Source: Rhodococcus rhodochrous
GTDB taxonomy: Bacteria > Actinomycetota > Actinomycetes > Mycobacteriales > Mycobacteriaceae
Assembly: GCF_900187265.1 (NCBI RefSeq)
Contig: NZ_LT906450.1
Coordinates: 3,277,444-3,341,443 of the forward strand
Reading direction: 5' to 3'
Length of the DNA: 64,000 nucleotides
Shown here piece after piece: positions 9,024-17,977 of this stretch; positions within the stretch are counted from its first letter, which is position 1, and every line of letters begins with the position of its first letter. The notes under the pieces were generated by a model. It did no database searches. It saw only the letters and a list, made by a program, of their open reading frames with translations, and was not told the DNA's origin. A program made the translations under genes and the position numbers.

Positions 9024-9722
9024 GTGACCGTTCTCGCTGCCACCCAGCCGCTCGTACTCCCCGCTCCCGTCGTCCTGTTCGATCTCGACGGCACCCTCAC
9101 CGATTCCGCGACCGGGGTGATCAACGGGTTCCTCCACGCCGCCGAGACGACCGGTTTCGAGGCGCCCGACGGCGACCTGGAGTGGCTCCTCGGACCGCCC
9201 ATGCGCGACACCCTGCAGAATCTCGGCCTCGACGAGGAGCAGATCGCTGCGGGACTCGCCGCCTACCGCGACTACTACTCCGCCACCGGATGGGCCGAGA
9301 ACGCGGTCTTCGACGGCATCGAAGCCGTACTCGAGGCTGTGCGCGGGGCCGGTAGCCGCCTGGCGGTCGCGACGTCGAAGTCCCAGACGTTCGCCGAGAA
9401 GATCCTCGACCACTTCGGTCTGACCGGATACTTCGAGTTCATCGGGGGTGCGAGCGACGACGGCGCCCGTCGCCACAAGTGGGAGGTCGTCGCGCACAGC
9501 CTCACCGCTCTCGGGATCGACCCTCAGGAGACCGAGGCCGGCGGCACGACCGGGGTGGTGATGGTGGGCGACCGCGAGCACGACATCCACGGCGCCGGCC
9601 GGTTCGGCATCCCCACGGTGTTCGTCGAGTGGGGTTACGGGACGGAGACCGAGGGTCGTGCGGCGGCGCGGACGACCGCTTCGGTGGAGGAACTGCGAGA
9701 GGTGCTCACGGGTGGACGCTGA
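9024..9722 (+). CDS. ptkA: HAD-superfamily hydrolase, PtkA (Rv2232) orthologue by position
   Basis: A 232-residue HAD protein with motif I FDLDGTLTD (D20 and D22), motif II VATSK and motifs III/IV VVMVGDREHD. By fold it is a phosphoglycolate phosphatase-like enzyme. Its direct overlap with ptpA and its place before the SURF1 gene match M. tuberculosis Rv2232, reported as PtkA, an unusual tyrosine kinase that phosphorylates PtpA. The mycobacterial protein has a longer N-terminal extension that is missing here. The GTG start has a GGGGAG ribosome binding site. Kinase activity is an inference from synteny; phosphatase activity is equally possible. Confidence 0.8.
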   Translation: MTVLAATQPLVLPAPVVLFDLDGTLTDSATGVINGFLHAAETTGFEAPDGDLEWLLGPPMRDTLQNLGLDEEQIAAGLAAYRDYYSATGWAENAVFDGIEAVLEAVRGAGSRLAVATSKSQTFAEKILDHFGLTGYFEFIGGASDDGARRHKWEVVAHSLTALGIDPQETEAGGTTGVVMVGDREHDIHGAGRFGIPTVFVEWGYGTETEGRAAARTTASVEELREVLTGGR

Positions 9723-10182
9723 CGACCGTTTCCACGTGACCTTCGTGTGCACCGGCAACATCTGCCGGTCTCCGATGGCCGAGAAGATCTTCGCCGAGCA
9801 CCTGCGTCGGGAGGGACTCGACGACCGGGTCCGGGTGAGCAGCGCGGGCACGCACGGCTGGCACGTCGGGTCCGAGGCGGATCCGCGCACCGACGCCGTG
9901 CTGGAGCGGCACGGCTATCCCACCGGTCACCGCGCCGCGAAGCTCGGCGCGGAGCACCTGTCGGCCGACCTCGTCGTCGCCATGACCACCACTCACGAGC
10001 GGGCGCTGGCGCAGCTCGGTGTCCCGTCCGATCGTCGTGTGCTGCTGCGATCGTTCGATCCCGACGCCGACGACGATTCCGTACCCGATCCGTACTACGG
10101 TTCCCTCGACGAGTTCGAGCAGGTCCGCACGCAGATCGAAGCCGCCGTTCCGGGCCTGCTCGAGCGGGTGCGACAGCAGTGA
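9712..10182 (+). CDS. ptpA: Low-molecular-weight protein tyrosine phosphatase PtpA
   Basis: A 156-residue LMW-PTP. The P-loop CTGNICRS (C13 to S20) holds the catalytic Cys and Arg, and the general acid lies in DPYYG at residues 126-130. Tyr128 and Tyr129 of that motif are the residues reported to be phosphorylated by PtkA in the M. tuberculosis enzyme. The GTG start overlaps the end of the ptkA-like gene by 11 bases, so the two are probably co-translated. In M. tuberculosis PtpA is secreted into host cells; in this presumed environmental organism its substrate is unknown. Confidence 0.93.
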   Translation: MDADDRFHVTFVCTGNICRSPMAEKIFAEHLRREGLDDRVRVSSAGTHGWHVGSEADPRTDAVLERHGYPTGHRAAKLGAEHLSADLVVAMTTTHERALAQLGVPSDRRVLLRSFDPDADDDSVPDPYYGSLDEFEQVRTQIEAAVPGLLERVRQQ

Positions 10183-10198
10183 GACGCACCTCACCGGC

Positions 10199-10204
10199 TA
10201 CCGT
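10199..10204 (+). promoter_or_regulatory. Candidate -10 of leaderless SURF1 gene
   Basis: TACCGT ends six bases before the GTG at 10211, with no Shine-Dalgarno sequence, suggesting an internal leaderless promoter in the ptpA-SURF1 cluster. Confidence 0.5.
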
Positions 10205-10210
10205 GGATCT

Positions 10211-11047
10211 GTGCGCCGATTGACATTTCTCCTACGCCCCGGCTGGTTGGTCCTGGCACTGGTGGTCGTCGGCTTCGCCTACGCGTGTTTCACGGTCCTC
10301 GCACCGTGGCAGCTCGGTAAGAACACGAGCACCGAGGACCGCAACGGCCGCATCGCTGCGTCGATGGCACAGGATCCGGTTCCCGTCGGCGAACTGCTCG
10401 GCGGCGACGGTCCGACCATCGAGGACGAATGGCGCCGTGTGCTCGCGCAGGGCTCCTATCTGCCCGAGTCGGATGTCCTCGTGCGGTTGCGGAACGTCGA
10501 GTCGCGGCCGGCCTACGAGGTGCTGACCCCGTTCGTCCTCGATTCCGGTGGCACGATCCTGGTCAACCGCGGGTACGTGCGGCCGGTCCGCGGCACCGAG
10601 ATCCCCGAGATCCCGGCCGCGCCGTCCGGCACCGTCACCCTCGACGCCCGCATCCGGATGTCCGAGGGAACGGTCGAGGACAAGGTCCCCTTCGTCGACG
10701 CCGGTTACCAGCAGGTGTACTTCATCGACGCCCCGCAGGTCGCGTCCGTCACGGGTCTCGACCTCGAGGACGTCTACCTGCAGCTCGACGCCGACCAGCC
10801 CGGTGGTCTCGGCGTCATCCCGCTCCCCCAGCTCGATTCGGGCCCGTATCTGTCCTACGGCCTGCAGTGGCTGGCGTTCGGGATCATGGCCCCGCTGGGT
10901 CTGGGCTACTTCGTGTGGGCCGAACTGCGGGAGCGCAGGAAGGCCAAGAATCCGCAAGACGGTGGTGACGCAGCCGGGGCCCCGGCAGAAGCGGCACCGC
11001 GCACCGCGAGCGAGAAGCTCGCCGACCGATACGGCCGGCCGCGGTGA
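10211..11047 (+). CDS. SURF1 family cytochrome oxidase assembly protein
   Basis: A 278-residue membrane protein. One transmembrane helix lies at the N terminus (about 9-30, WLVLALVVVGFAYACFTVLA) followed by the SURF1 signature APWQLGKN, and a second lies near the C terminus (about 225-245), with a large extracytoplasmic domain between. SURF1 proteins help insert haem a into cytochrome c oxidase. The C terminus is a charged Ala-rich tail. The GTG start was chosen because the family homology begins there. It follows ptpA by 28 bases and overlaps the next gene by four (GTGA), an order shared with Rv2234-Rv2235. Confidence 0.9.
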   Translation: MRRLTFLLRPGWLVLALVVVGFAYACFTVLAPWQLGKNTSTEDRNGRIAASMAQDPVPVGELLGGDGPTIEDEWRRVLAQGSYLPESDVLVRLRNVESRPAYEVLTPFVLDSGGTILVNRGYVRPVRGTEIPEIPAAPSGTVTLDARIRMSEGTVEDKVPFVDAGYQQVYFIDAPQVASVTGLDLEDVYLQLDADQPGGLGVIPLPQLDSGPYLSYGLQWLAFGIMAPLGLGYFVWAELRERRKAKNPQDGGDAAGAPAEAAPRTASEKLADRYGRPR

Positions 11048-11445
11048 CCGAGCCGACCACCCTGCCCCGATTCGAGGAGCTCCCGATGTACGCGACCGTC
11101 GACGACTACCTGGCCGACAAGGATCCGGCCGCCGTCGACGTGTTCCGGCACGTGCGCGCGATGATCCTCGGTCTCGGCGACGACGTCACCGAGCACGTCC
11201 ACGCATCGGAGATCTCCTGGTCGCGGGGCCGTCCGTTCGCGGCGGCGTTCGTCTACGCCTCGCGTCTCGAGGTGGCCCTGGATCTGCCGCGGCGCATCCA
11301 CCACGCGACGCTGCGTGAAGCGTTCCCGAAGAAGGGAACGGTGACGACGCACCGCCTGAGCGTCTCGTCGGTCGACGAACTCGACGACCACTTCGTGGAG
11401 TTGCTGGGCGTCGCCTACCGCACCGCGGCGGAACGGCGCGACTGA
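11044..11445 (+). CDS. DUF5655 domain protein
   Basis: A 133-residue soluble protein with the DUF5655 pattern: a helical start, VTEHVHASEISWSRGRPFAAAF, then LEVALDLPRR and a C-terminal VDELDDHFVELLGVAYRTA. Members occur alone or fused to other domains and are predicted to bind ligands or transport substrates; no function is established. The GTG overlaps the SURF1 stop by four bases, so it is translationally coupled. It is followed after 35 bases by the HEPN-CBS gene and probably forms one operon with it. Confidence 0.8.
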   Translation: MTEPTTLPRFEELPMYATVDDYLADKDPAAVDVFRHVRAMILGLGDDVTEHVHASEISWSRGRPFAAAFVYASRLEVALDLPRRIHHATLREAFPKKGTVTTHRLSVSSVDELDDHFVELLGVAYRTAAERRD

Positions 11446-11480
11446 CGCCCCACGGCTCCCTTCCGCACGAAGGAGACGAA

Positions 11481-12209
11481 ATGGACGAGGTCAGCGGCGC
11501 GATCCGGTTCCTGTCGGCCTTCACGGCCATCGAGAACCATTTCAAGTGGCAGCTGCAGGCGGACGAGGAGCACATGAGCTTCGTCCGGATGGCCAAGGAA
11601 TACGCCCGGCGCCACCGCACGCAGGTGGATCTGCCCGCGCTCCGGGCCTTCGCGGACCTGCGCAACGCGCTCGTGCACCAGGACTACTACGGGGGCAAAC
11701 CGGTTGCCGATCCGGTCCCGGAGGTCGTCGAGGCGATCGAGAGACTGCGCGACCGGATCATCGATCCGCCGAAGGTGCTGCAGGTCCTGCCGAGGCGGGC
11801 ACCCGCCGTGTTCGAGACGGGCACACCGCTGGATCAGGTGCTCGACGAGATCCGACGCCACGACTACTCGCAGTTCCCGATCTACGAGGACGACACCTAT
11901 CTCGGACTGCTGACGACGAACTGCATCGCCCGTTGGCTGGCGCATCGTCTCGCGACGGACGAGATCGTCGAGGGCGAGACCGTCGGAGCGGCCCTGGAGT
12001 TCGCCGAACCGCACGAGCGGGCCGCGCACCTTCCCCGCACCATCACGGTGCCGCAGGCGATCAAGAAGTTGTCCCCGCCCGCGGGCGGGCAATTGCCGCC
12101 GACGGCGTTGATCGTCACGCACAGTGGCAGCGCGAAGGAACGTCCGCTCATGATCGTCGTGGCCGACGACCTGCCGGCGCTCGTCGCGGCGGTGAACGCC
12201 GGAAACTAG
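11481..12209 (+). CDS. HEPN-like / CBS-domain protein
   Basis: A 242-residue protein with a clear ribosome binding site (AAGGAG). The N-terminal 90 residues are helical and contain DLRNALVHQDYY, an R-N-x3-H sequence (R61, H66) that fits the RNA-cleaving motif of HEPN domains. Residues about 95-235 look like a CBS pair: LPRRAPAVFETGTPLDQVLDEI, DYSQFPIYED, LGLLTTNCIARWL, then a second, more diverged repeat ending IVVADDLPALV. CBS pairs usually sense adenine nucleotides. A nucleotide-controlled ribonuclease or a plain binding protein would both fit. The CBS call is firm; the HEPN call is my reading of one motif and the helical context. Confidence 0.72.
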   Translation: MDEVSGAIRFLSAFTAIENHFKWQLQADEEHMSFVRMAKEYARRHRTQVDLPALRAFADLRNALVHQDYYGGKPVADPVPEVVEAIERLRDRIIDPPKVLQVLPRRAPAVFETGTPLDQVLDEIRRHDYSQFPIYEDDTYLGLLTTNCIARWLAHRLATDEIVEGETVGAALEFAEPHERAAHLPRTITVPQAIKKLSPPAGGQLPPTALIVTHSGSAKERPLMIVVADDLPALVAAVNAGN

Positions 12210-12215
12210 ATCTGT

Positions 12216-12250
12216 GTGGATCCGACCCCGCTGAGCGGGGCTCGATCCAC
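12216..12250. terminator. 35-bp bidirectional hairpin (copy 1)
   Basis: An inverted repeat: GTGGATC and CCCCGCT on the left, AGCGGGG and GATCCAC on the right, with a 3-base mismatch in the stem. It lies between the convergent HEPN-CBS gene and tRNA-Val and can end both transcripts. A closely related 35-bp copy is at 32914-32948. Confidence 0.7.
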
Positions 12251-12270
12251 CGGAATCGCACATGGGATTG

Positions 12271-12342
12271 TGGGCGCGGAGGGTTTCGAACCCCCGACCG
12301 CTGGTGTGTAAAACCAGAGCTCTACCACTGAGCTACACGCCC
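12271..12342 (-). tRNA. tRNA-Val(TAC)
   Basis: The cloverleaf folds fully. The acceptor arms GGGCGTG and CGCGCCC pair with one T-G wobble and a discriminator A. The anticodon stem CTGGT/ACCAG encloses the loop TTTACAC, giving anticodon TAC (reads GTA valine codons). The T-arm GGGGGTTCGAAACCC is standard. CCA is not encoded. Confidence 0.96.
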
Positions 12343-12374
12343 GAAAGACGGCGGCCGAGGCCGCCGACTTCGCA

Positions 12375-12839
12375 TCAGGACTTTAGCGCGGCGAGCGCTC
12401 TGGCCCAAGCTCCCTGGTCACGGGGCTCTCCGGGCTGGTTCTCCTCCGCGAACTGCACGATGCCGTCCTTGTCGATGACGAACGTGCCGCGGTTGGCGAA
12501 ACCGAACTTCTCGTTGAACACACCGTAGGCCTGTGCGACCTCGCCGTGCGGCCAGAAGTCGGACAGCAGCGGGAAGGTGTAGCCCTGTTCGGCCGCCCAG
12601 ATCTTGTGGCTCGGCGACGGGCCGACCGAGACCGCGAGGATCGCGGTGTCGTCGTTCTCGAAGGTGGGCAGGTCGTCGCGCACGGCGCACAGCTCGCCCT
12701 GGCAGACGCCGGTGAAGGCGAGCGGGTAGAAGACCAGGAGCACGTTCTTGCTGCCCCGGAAGCTCGACAGCGTCACTTCCTGGTTGTTCTGGTCCTTGAG
12801 AGTGAAATCGGGGGCTTCGGTGCCCACAGCGATCGGCAT
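12375..12839 (-). CDS. ahpE: Peroxiredoxin AhpE
   Basis: A 154-residue AhpC/TSA-fold peroxidase closest to the one-Cys AhpE class of mycobacteria (Rv2238c). The peroxidatic Cys is C46 in FTGVCQGELC, within the PxxxT/S-xxC context of peroxiredoxins (YPLAFTGVC). It reduces hydrogen peroxide, organic hydroperoxides and peroxynitrite in the cytoplasm; mycobacterial AhpE is recycled by mycothiol/mycoredoxin. A second Cys (C51) is present five residues on. The ATG has an AAGGA ribosome binding site. It lies next to the DUF3052 gene on the same strand, as in M. tuberculosis. Confidence 0.93.
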   Translation of the reverse strand: MPIAVGTEAPDFTLKDQNNQEVTLSSFRGSKNVLLVFYPLAFTGVCQGELCAVRDDLPTFENDDTAILAVSVGPSPSHKIWAAEQGYTFPLLSDFWPHGEVAQAYGVFNEKFGFANRGTFVIDKDGIVQFAEENQPGEPRDQGAWARALAALKS

Positions 12840-12870
12840 ACGTGAGGATCCTTACGTTCTGGGAGCCGGG

Positions 12871-13293
12871 TCAGCGGCGGGGACGGCCGGCCTTGGGCTG
12901 GACGAGGCGGCTGCCGATCCAGTCACCGAGGTTGGTGGCCGTGGTCTGGGTGAGGCCGGCCGTGGCGGCCGACTCGGCGATCTCGCTGGGCTCGACATGA
13001 TCGGGGCGCCCGGTCTTGGGGGTGAGCACCCACACGACGCCTTCGTCGGCGAGGGGGCCGATCGCGTCCATGAGGGCGTCCACCAGGTCGCCGTCGCTGT
13101 CGCGCCACCACAGCAGCACGACGTCGACGACCTCGTCGGAGTCCTCGTCGAGCAGCTCCGTACCGGTGACCTCTTCGATCGCAGCTCTCAACTCGTCGTC
13201 GGTGTCCTCGTCCCAACCGAGTTCCTGCACCACGTGGTCGTGAGTGATACCGAGCTTGGAGACATAGTTCTTGGCATCCGCCGCGGCGACCAC
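12871..13293 (-). CDS. DUF3052 family protein
   Basis: A 140-residue acidic protein like Rv2239c. It has a [20 protein letters not shown] start, an acidic centre ([16 protein letters not shown]), the segment [22 protein letters not shown] and a basic C-terminal tail ending GRPRR. The family is restricted to actinobacteria and has no proven function. The GTG start has a strong GGAGGAG ribosome binding site. The gene is divergent from aceE across a 326-base gap, so the two are likely to share a regulatory region. Confidence 0.9.
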   Translation of the reverse strand: MVAAADAKNYVSKLGITHDHVVQELGWDEDTDDELRAAIEEVTGTELLDEDSDEVVDVVLLWWRDSDGDLVDALMDAIGPLADEGVVWVLTPKTGRPDHVEPSEIAESAATAGLTQTTATNLGDWIGSRLVQPKAGRPRR

Positions 13294-13619
13294 GGTGGCT
13301 CCTCCTAGGGGTTGTGGTGCGCGAAATCGGATCCGCGTACCGGCGTGACGATCAATTGGTCAAAGCGAACATCGTTGCGAGCCTCAACGCAACCCGAATC
13401 GCTGGGAAAAGCGGGAGAATCTTTGGAGAGAGACCCATTGCACCACCCCGCACCGTGTCCGATCCGTCCTGTCGGCCGGGCCACGACGTGATCCTCCGTC
13501 CCGGATGGGGGAAGATGAGGGGTGCATCATGTTCAGATGTCGATTGCGTCGGCTCCCACAAGAGCCGGCCGACGGAGAGGGCGCTCCACCTACGCGCCCA
13601 CCACGATGAGGAGCAGACG
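13294..13619. other. aceE / DUF3052 divergent intergenic region
   Basis: 326 bases without a convincing gene between the two divergent starts. It must hold the promoters of both genes. I could not pick a reliable promoter; a TTGGTC at about 13356 and the AT-richer stretch following it (13356-13380) are the best candidates for the aceE side. A GAGGAG ribosome binding site at 13609-13614 precedes the TTG start. Confidence 0.5.
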
Positions 13620-16469
13620 TTGACAGACCTGATCCACGGATCCGACTCCCGACAAGGCGCCGCACCGGGCGCGTCGGGACCGGATTCCTCGGCCAAGCCG
13701 GCATCGACCAAGGACAACCGTGTCCGGGTGATCCGCGAGGGCGTGGCCTCCTACCTGCCGGACATCGATCCGGCGGAGACCGAAGAGTGGCTCGAGTCGT
13801 TCGACGGGATGCTCGAGGCCGCGGGCCCCACCCGCGCGCGCTACCTGCTGCTGCGCATGCTCGAGCGTGCCAATGAGCGCAAGGTCTCCCTTCCCGCCCT
13901 GACCTCCACCGACTACGTCAACACCATCCCGACCGAGAGCGAACCGTGGTTCCCCGGTGACGAGGAGGTCGAGCGTCGCTACCGCGCGTACATCCGGTGG
14001 AACGCGGCGATCATGGTCACCCGCGCGCAGCGCCCGGGTGTCGGCGTCGGTGGTCACATCTCCACCTACGCGTCCTCTGCCGCCCTGTACGAGGTCGGCT
14101 TCAACCACTTCTTCCGCGGCAAGGACCACCCCGGCGGCGGCGACCAGGTCTTCATCCAGGGTCACGCCTCCCCCGGTATCTACGCCCGCGCGTTCCTCGA
14201 GGGCCGCATCGGCACCGAGCAGCTCGACGGTTTCCGGCAGGAACACAGCCACGCCTCGCTCGGCGGTGGACTGCCGTCGTACCCGCACCCGCGCCTGCTC
14301 CCGAACTTCTGGGAGTTCCCGACGGTGTCGATGGGCCTGGGCCCGATGAACGCGATCTACCAGGCACGGTTCAACCACTACCTGCACGACCGCGGCATCA
14401 AGGACACCTCCGATCAGCACGTCTGGGCCTTCCTCGGCGACGGCGAGATGGACGAGCCGGAGTCGCGCGGCCTGGCGCACGTCGCGGCCACCGAGGGTCT
14501 CGACAACCTGACCTTCGTCGTCAACTGCAACCTGCAGCGTCTCGACGGCCCGGTGCGCGGCAACGGCAAGATCATCCAGGAGCTGGAGTCGTTCTTCCGC
14601 GGCGCCGGCTGGAACGTCATCAAGGTCGTGTGGGGCCGCGAGTGGGACGCCCTGCTGCACGCCGACAAGGACGGCGCGCTGGTCAACCTCATGAACGTCA
14701 CGCCCGACGGCGACTACCAGACGTACAAGGCCAACGACGGCGCGTTCGTGCGCGAGCACTTCTTCGGCCGCGACCCGCGGACGAAGGAACTGGTCAAGGA
14801 TCTGTCCGATCAGGAAATCTGGAACCTCAAGCGCGGTGGCCACGACTACCGCAAGATCTACGCGGCGTACAAGGCCGCGATGGAGCACAAGGGTCAGCCG
14901 ACGGTGATCCTCGCGCACACCATCAAGGGCTACACGCTCGGTAAGCACTTCGAGGGCCGCAACGCGACCCACCAGATGAAGAAGCTCACCCTCGAGGACC
15001 TGAAGTACTTCCGCGACATCCAGCGGATCCCGATCTCGGACGAAGAGCTCGAGAAGGATCCGAAGATGCCGCCGTACTACCACCCCGGTTTCGAGTCGCC
15101 CGAGATCCAGTACATGCTCGAGCGTCGCCGGGCCCTCGGTGGTTTCCTTCCGGAGCGCCGTACCACCGCGAAGCCGTTGGCGCTGCCTGCGGAGAAGACC
15201 TACGACGTGGTCCGCAAGGGTTCGGGCAAGCAGGAGGTCGCCACCACCATGGCGACGGTCCGTGTGCTCAAGGAACTGTTGCGCGACAAGGAGATCGGTA
15301 AGCGCATCGTGCCGATCATTCCGGACGAGGCCCGCACCTTCGGTATGGACTCGTGGTTCCCGTCGCTGAAGATCTACAACCGCAACGGTCAGCTGTACAC
15401 CTCGGTGGACGCCGATCTGATGCTCGCCTACAAGGAGAGCGAGGTCGGGCAGATCCTGCACGAGGGCATCAACGAGGCCGGTTCGACGGCGTCGTTCACG
15501 GCGGTCGGTACGTCCTACGCGACGCACGGCGAGCCGATGATCCCCGTGTACATCTTCTACTCGATGTTCGGTTTCCAGCGCACGGGCGACGGCCTGTGGG
15601 CAGCGGCCGACCAGATGGCACGCGGGTTCGTCCTCGGCGCGACCGCCGGTCGCACCACGCTGACCGGTGAGGGCCTGCAGCATGCCGACGGGCATTCGCT
15701 GCTGCTCGCGTCGACCAACCCGGCCGCGGTCACCTACGACCCGGCGTTCTCCTACGAGATCGCCCACATCTTCCGCGACGGTCTGCGGCGGATGTACGGC
15801 GGTACGGAGGGTGTCGACGGCTTCGGTGGCGAGGACGTCTTCTACTACATCACCATCTACAACGAGCCGTACTCGCAGCCGGCCGAGCCGGAGGACCTCG
15901 ACATCGAGGGCCTGCTCAAGGGCATCTACCTGTACAAGCGGGGCCAGGAGTCGGGTCCGAAGGCGCAGATCCTGGTCTCGGGCGTGATGATGCCCGAGGC
16001 GCTGCGTGCACAGGAGATCCTCGCCGACGAGTGGGGCGTGTCCGCGGACGTCTGGTCCGTCACCTCGTGGGGCGAGCTGCGTCGCGACGGCGTCGAGTGC
16101 GACCGCCAGGCGCTGCTGAACCCCGGTGAGGAAGCTCCGGTGCCGTACGTGGCGTCGGTGCTCAACGACGCTGCGGGGCCGTTCGTCGCGGTGTCCGACT
16201 GGATGCGCGCGGTGCCCGACCAGATCCGCAAGTGGGTCCCGGGCGACTACACGGTGCTCGGCGCCGACGGATTCGGCTTCTCCGATACCCGTGGCGCCGC
16301 TCGCCGCGTGTTCAACATCGACGCCGAGTCCACGGTGGTTGCGGTGCTCTCGGCGCTGGGTCGCGAAGGTGCGATCGATCGCGAGAAGGCCGTCGAGGCG
16401 GCCCGCACCTACAAGATCGACGACGTGACGGCCGCCCCGGTCTCGATGGCGGATCCGGGCGTCGCCTGA
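13620..16469 (+). CDS. aceE: Pyruvate dehydrogenase E1 component, homodimeric type
   Basis: The 949-residue, thiamine-diphosphate-dependent E1 of the pyruvate dehydrogenase complex, converting pyruvate to an acetyl group passed to lipoyl-E2. The conserved N-terminal block [18 protein letters not shown] sequence, [12 protein letters not shown] and the [13 protein letters not shown] region are present. The ThDP/Mg motif is GDGEMDEPE, closed about 27 residues later by NCN. The length is normal for the AceE type (about 890-930) with a slightly long N terminus. The start is a TTG with a GAGGAG ribosome binding site; no closer ATG or GTG fits. It supplies acetyl-CoA upstream of the fatty acid genes that follow. 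Confidence 0.95.
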   Translation: MTDLIHGSDSRQGAAPGASGPDSSAKPASTKDNRVRVIREGVASYLPDIDPAETEEWLESFDGMLEAAGPTRARYLLLRMLERANERKVSLPALTSTDYVNTIPTESEPWFPGDEEVERRYRAYIRWNAAIMVTRAQRPGVGVGGHISTYASSAALYEVGFNHFFRGKDHPGGGDQVFIQGHASPGIYARAFLEGRIGTEQLDGFRQEHSHASLGGGLPSYPHPRLLPNFWEFPTVSMGLGPMNAIYQARFNHYLHDRGIKDTSDQHVWAFLGDGEMDEPESRGLAHVAATEGLDNLTFVVNCNLQRLDGPVRGNGKIIQELESFFRGAGWNVIKVVWGREWDALLHADKDGALVNLMNVTPDGDYQTYKANDGAFVREHFFGRDPRTKELVKDLSDQEIWNLKRGGHDYRKIYAAYKAAMEHKGQPTVILAHTIKGYTLGKHFEGRNATHQMKKLTLEDLKYFRDIQRIPISDEELEKDPKMPPYYHPGFESPEIQYMLERRRALGGFLPERRTTAKPLALPAEKTYDVVRKGSGKQEVATTMATVRVLKELLRDKEIGKRIVPIIPDEARTFGMDSWFPSLKIYNRNGQLYTSVDADLMLAYKESEVGQILHEGINEAGSTASFTAVGTSYATHGEPMIPVYIFYSMFGFQRTGDGLWAAADQMARGFVLGATAGRTTLTGEGLQHADGHSLLLASTNPAAVTYDPAFSYEIAHIFRDGLRRMYGGTEGVDGFGGEDVFYYITIYNEPYSQPAEPEDLDIEGLLKGIYLYKRGQESGPKAQILVSGVMMPEALRAQEILADEWGVSADVWSVTSWGELRRDGVECDRQALLNPGEEAPVPYVASVLNDAAGPFVAVSDWMRAVPDQIRKWVPGDYTVLGADGFGFSDTRGAARRVFNIDAESTVVAVLSALGREGAIDREKAVEAARTYKIDDVTAAPVSMADPGVA

Positions 16470-16523
16470 TCTCTCCACCGGTCACGTCCGAGTGGCGTGA
16501 CCGGTCGGCTCGCGGCCGCCGGG

Positions 16524-16529
16524 TACTTT
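16524..16529 (+). promoter_or_regulatory. Candidate -10 of leaderless mabR
   Basis: TACTTT ends six bases before the ATG at 16536. No ribosome binding site is present, so transcription probably starts at the A of the start codon. Confidence 0.5.
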
Positions 16530-16535
16530 CGTCCC

Positions 16536-17849
16536 ATGGTCGACGAGCCGCAACCCCGCCGGACCGGGCAGGTACCGGGCGTTCACAGGGAACGCCCGGT
16601 ACCGCCGTCCCGCCCCGAGCGGGCACCGCTGCCCGACGCGCTGCTCCGTCGGGTCAAACAGTTCTCGGGGCGACTGTCCACCGAAGCGGTGCACGTCATG
16701 CAGGAGCAGTTGCCCTTCTTCGCCGATCTCGACGCGTCGCAGCGGTCTACCGTGCAGCTGGTCATCCAGACGTCGGTGGTCGACTTCCTCGAGTGGGTGC
16801 GCAATCCCGACAGCGACCTGCGGTTCAGCCTCGACGCCTTCCAGATGATCCCGCAGGACCTCGCCCGGCGTCTGACTCTTCGTCAGACGGTGGACATGGT
16901 CCGTGCGGCGATGGAGTTCTTCGAGCAGTGGCTGCCGGCCCTCGCCCGCAACGAGGAACAGCTCGTGGCGCTCACCGAGGCGATCCTGCGGTACGGGCGG
17001 GAGCTCGGTTTCGCCGCCGCGGCGGTGTACGCGGGTGCGGCCGAGTCGCGGGGCGCCTGGGACACGCGACTCGAGGCGCTCGTCGTCGACGCCGTGGTGC
17101 GCGGGGACACCGGGCCCGACATGCAGTCGCGGGCCGCGACACTCAACTGGGACGCGACCGCACCGGCGACGGTGATCGTCGGTACTCCCCCGCCCGACCA
17201 GGGTGTCTCGGTGATCACCACAGTGCACACCGTCGCCCAGGAGCACGGCCGCGCAGCCCTCGCGGTGGTGCAGGGCGAACGCCTGGTCATGGTGGTCAGC
17301 GGCGAACTTCACGGCACGGTCGACGCGGTGAACTTCCGCACCGAGCTGATGCGCGCATTCTCCGACGATCCCGTCGTGATCGGTCCGACGACACCGACGC
17401 TGGCGACCGCACACGTCTCCGCCGTCGAAGCGCTCGCCGGCATGGAGGCGGTCGTGGGGTGGCCGGGAGCTCCCCGGCCGGTGCATGCCGCGGAGTTGCT
17501 GCCCGAGCGCGCGCTGCTCGGTGATCCCGGCGCGATCGCCGCGCTCGAGGACTTCGTCGTCGCCCCGCTGGCGGCTGCCGGGCCGTCCCTCGCGGACACG
17601 CTGGACGCATACCTCGACAGTGGGGGCGCTGTCGAGACTTGTGCCCGGAAGCTGTTTGTTCATCCAAATACCGTGCGGTATCGATTGAAGCGGATCACAG
17701 AAGTAACGGGTCGGGATCCCACAAATCCCCGCGACGCGTACGTGCTCCGAATCGCTGCCACGGTCGGTCGCCTGGCACGAAGCCATAACGAATTGAGATC
17801 GCCTGCACCACCTGCCACTCGATTCACAATTCGCGAATCGGACACGTAA
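16536..17849 (+). CDS. mabR: PucR/CdaR-type transcriptional regulator MabR
   Basis: A 437-residue regulator with an N-terminal helical domain, a central GGDEF-like/PucR sensory domain (about 170-310, including GPTTPTLATAHVSAVEAL) and a C-terminal helix-turn-helix: TLDAYLDSGGAVETCARKL-, HPNTVRYRLKRI, then the segment DAYVLRIA. M. tuberculosis Rv2242 (MabR) holds the same position between aceE and fabD, binds upstream of fabD and controls the FAS-II operon. The same role is likely here, with the operator at 17890-17912. The ATG was chosen because a TACTTT -10 box lies six bases upstream; an earlier in-frame start has no support. Confidence 0.9.
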   Translation: MVDEPQPRRTGQVPGVHRERPVPPSRPERAPLPDALLRRVKQFSGRLSTEAVHVMQEQLPFFADLDASQRSTVQLVIQTSVVDFLEWVRNPDSDLRFSLDAFQMIPQDLARRLTLRQTVDMVRAAMEFFEQWLPALARNEEQLVALTEAILRYGRELGFAAAAVYAGAAESRGAWDTRLEALVVDAVVRGDTGPDMQSRAATLNWDATAPATVIVGTPPPDQGVSVITTVHTVAQEHGRAALAVVQGERLVMVVSGELHGTVDAVNFRTELMRAFSDDPVVIGPTTPTLATAHVSAVEALAGMEAVVGWPGAPRPVHAAELLPERALLGDPGAIAALEDFVVAPLAAAGPSLADTLDAYLDSGGAVETCARKLFVHPNTVRYRLKRITEVTGRDPTNPRDAYVLRIAATVGRLARSHNELRSPAPPATRFTIRESDT

Positions 17850-17889
17850 CGTCTCCGGCCTTTCGTCCGATAGCGAGCACCGACGTGCA

Positions 17890-17912
17890 GATTTGTGGGA
17901 ACCCTACAAATC
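17890..17912. promoter_or_regulatory. Probable MabR operator upstream of fabD
   Basis: A perfect inverted repeat, GATTTGT - 9 bases - ACAAATC, alone in the 128-base gap between mabR and fabD and about 65 bases before the fabD start. Position and symmetry fit a dimeric regulator, with the adjacent MabR as the obvious candidate. I cannot compare it with the published mycobacterial site from memory with certainty. Confidence 0.65.
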
Positions 17913-17977
17913 GGAGGGCAACCTTTCATCGCTACCGACATCTCGCAGGTACCCGCTCGCGGTGTTCTCTGGTGATC

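Noticed and set aside
13590-16478. A 962-codon open frame antisense to aceE
   Set aside because: It is a shadow frame created by the strong GC bias at third codon positions of aceE. The translation is Arg/His/Val-rich without any domain, and the plus-strand frame encodes a textbook enzyme.
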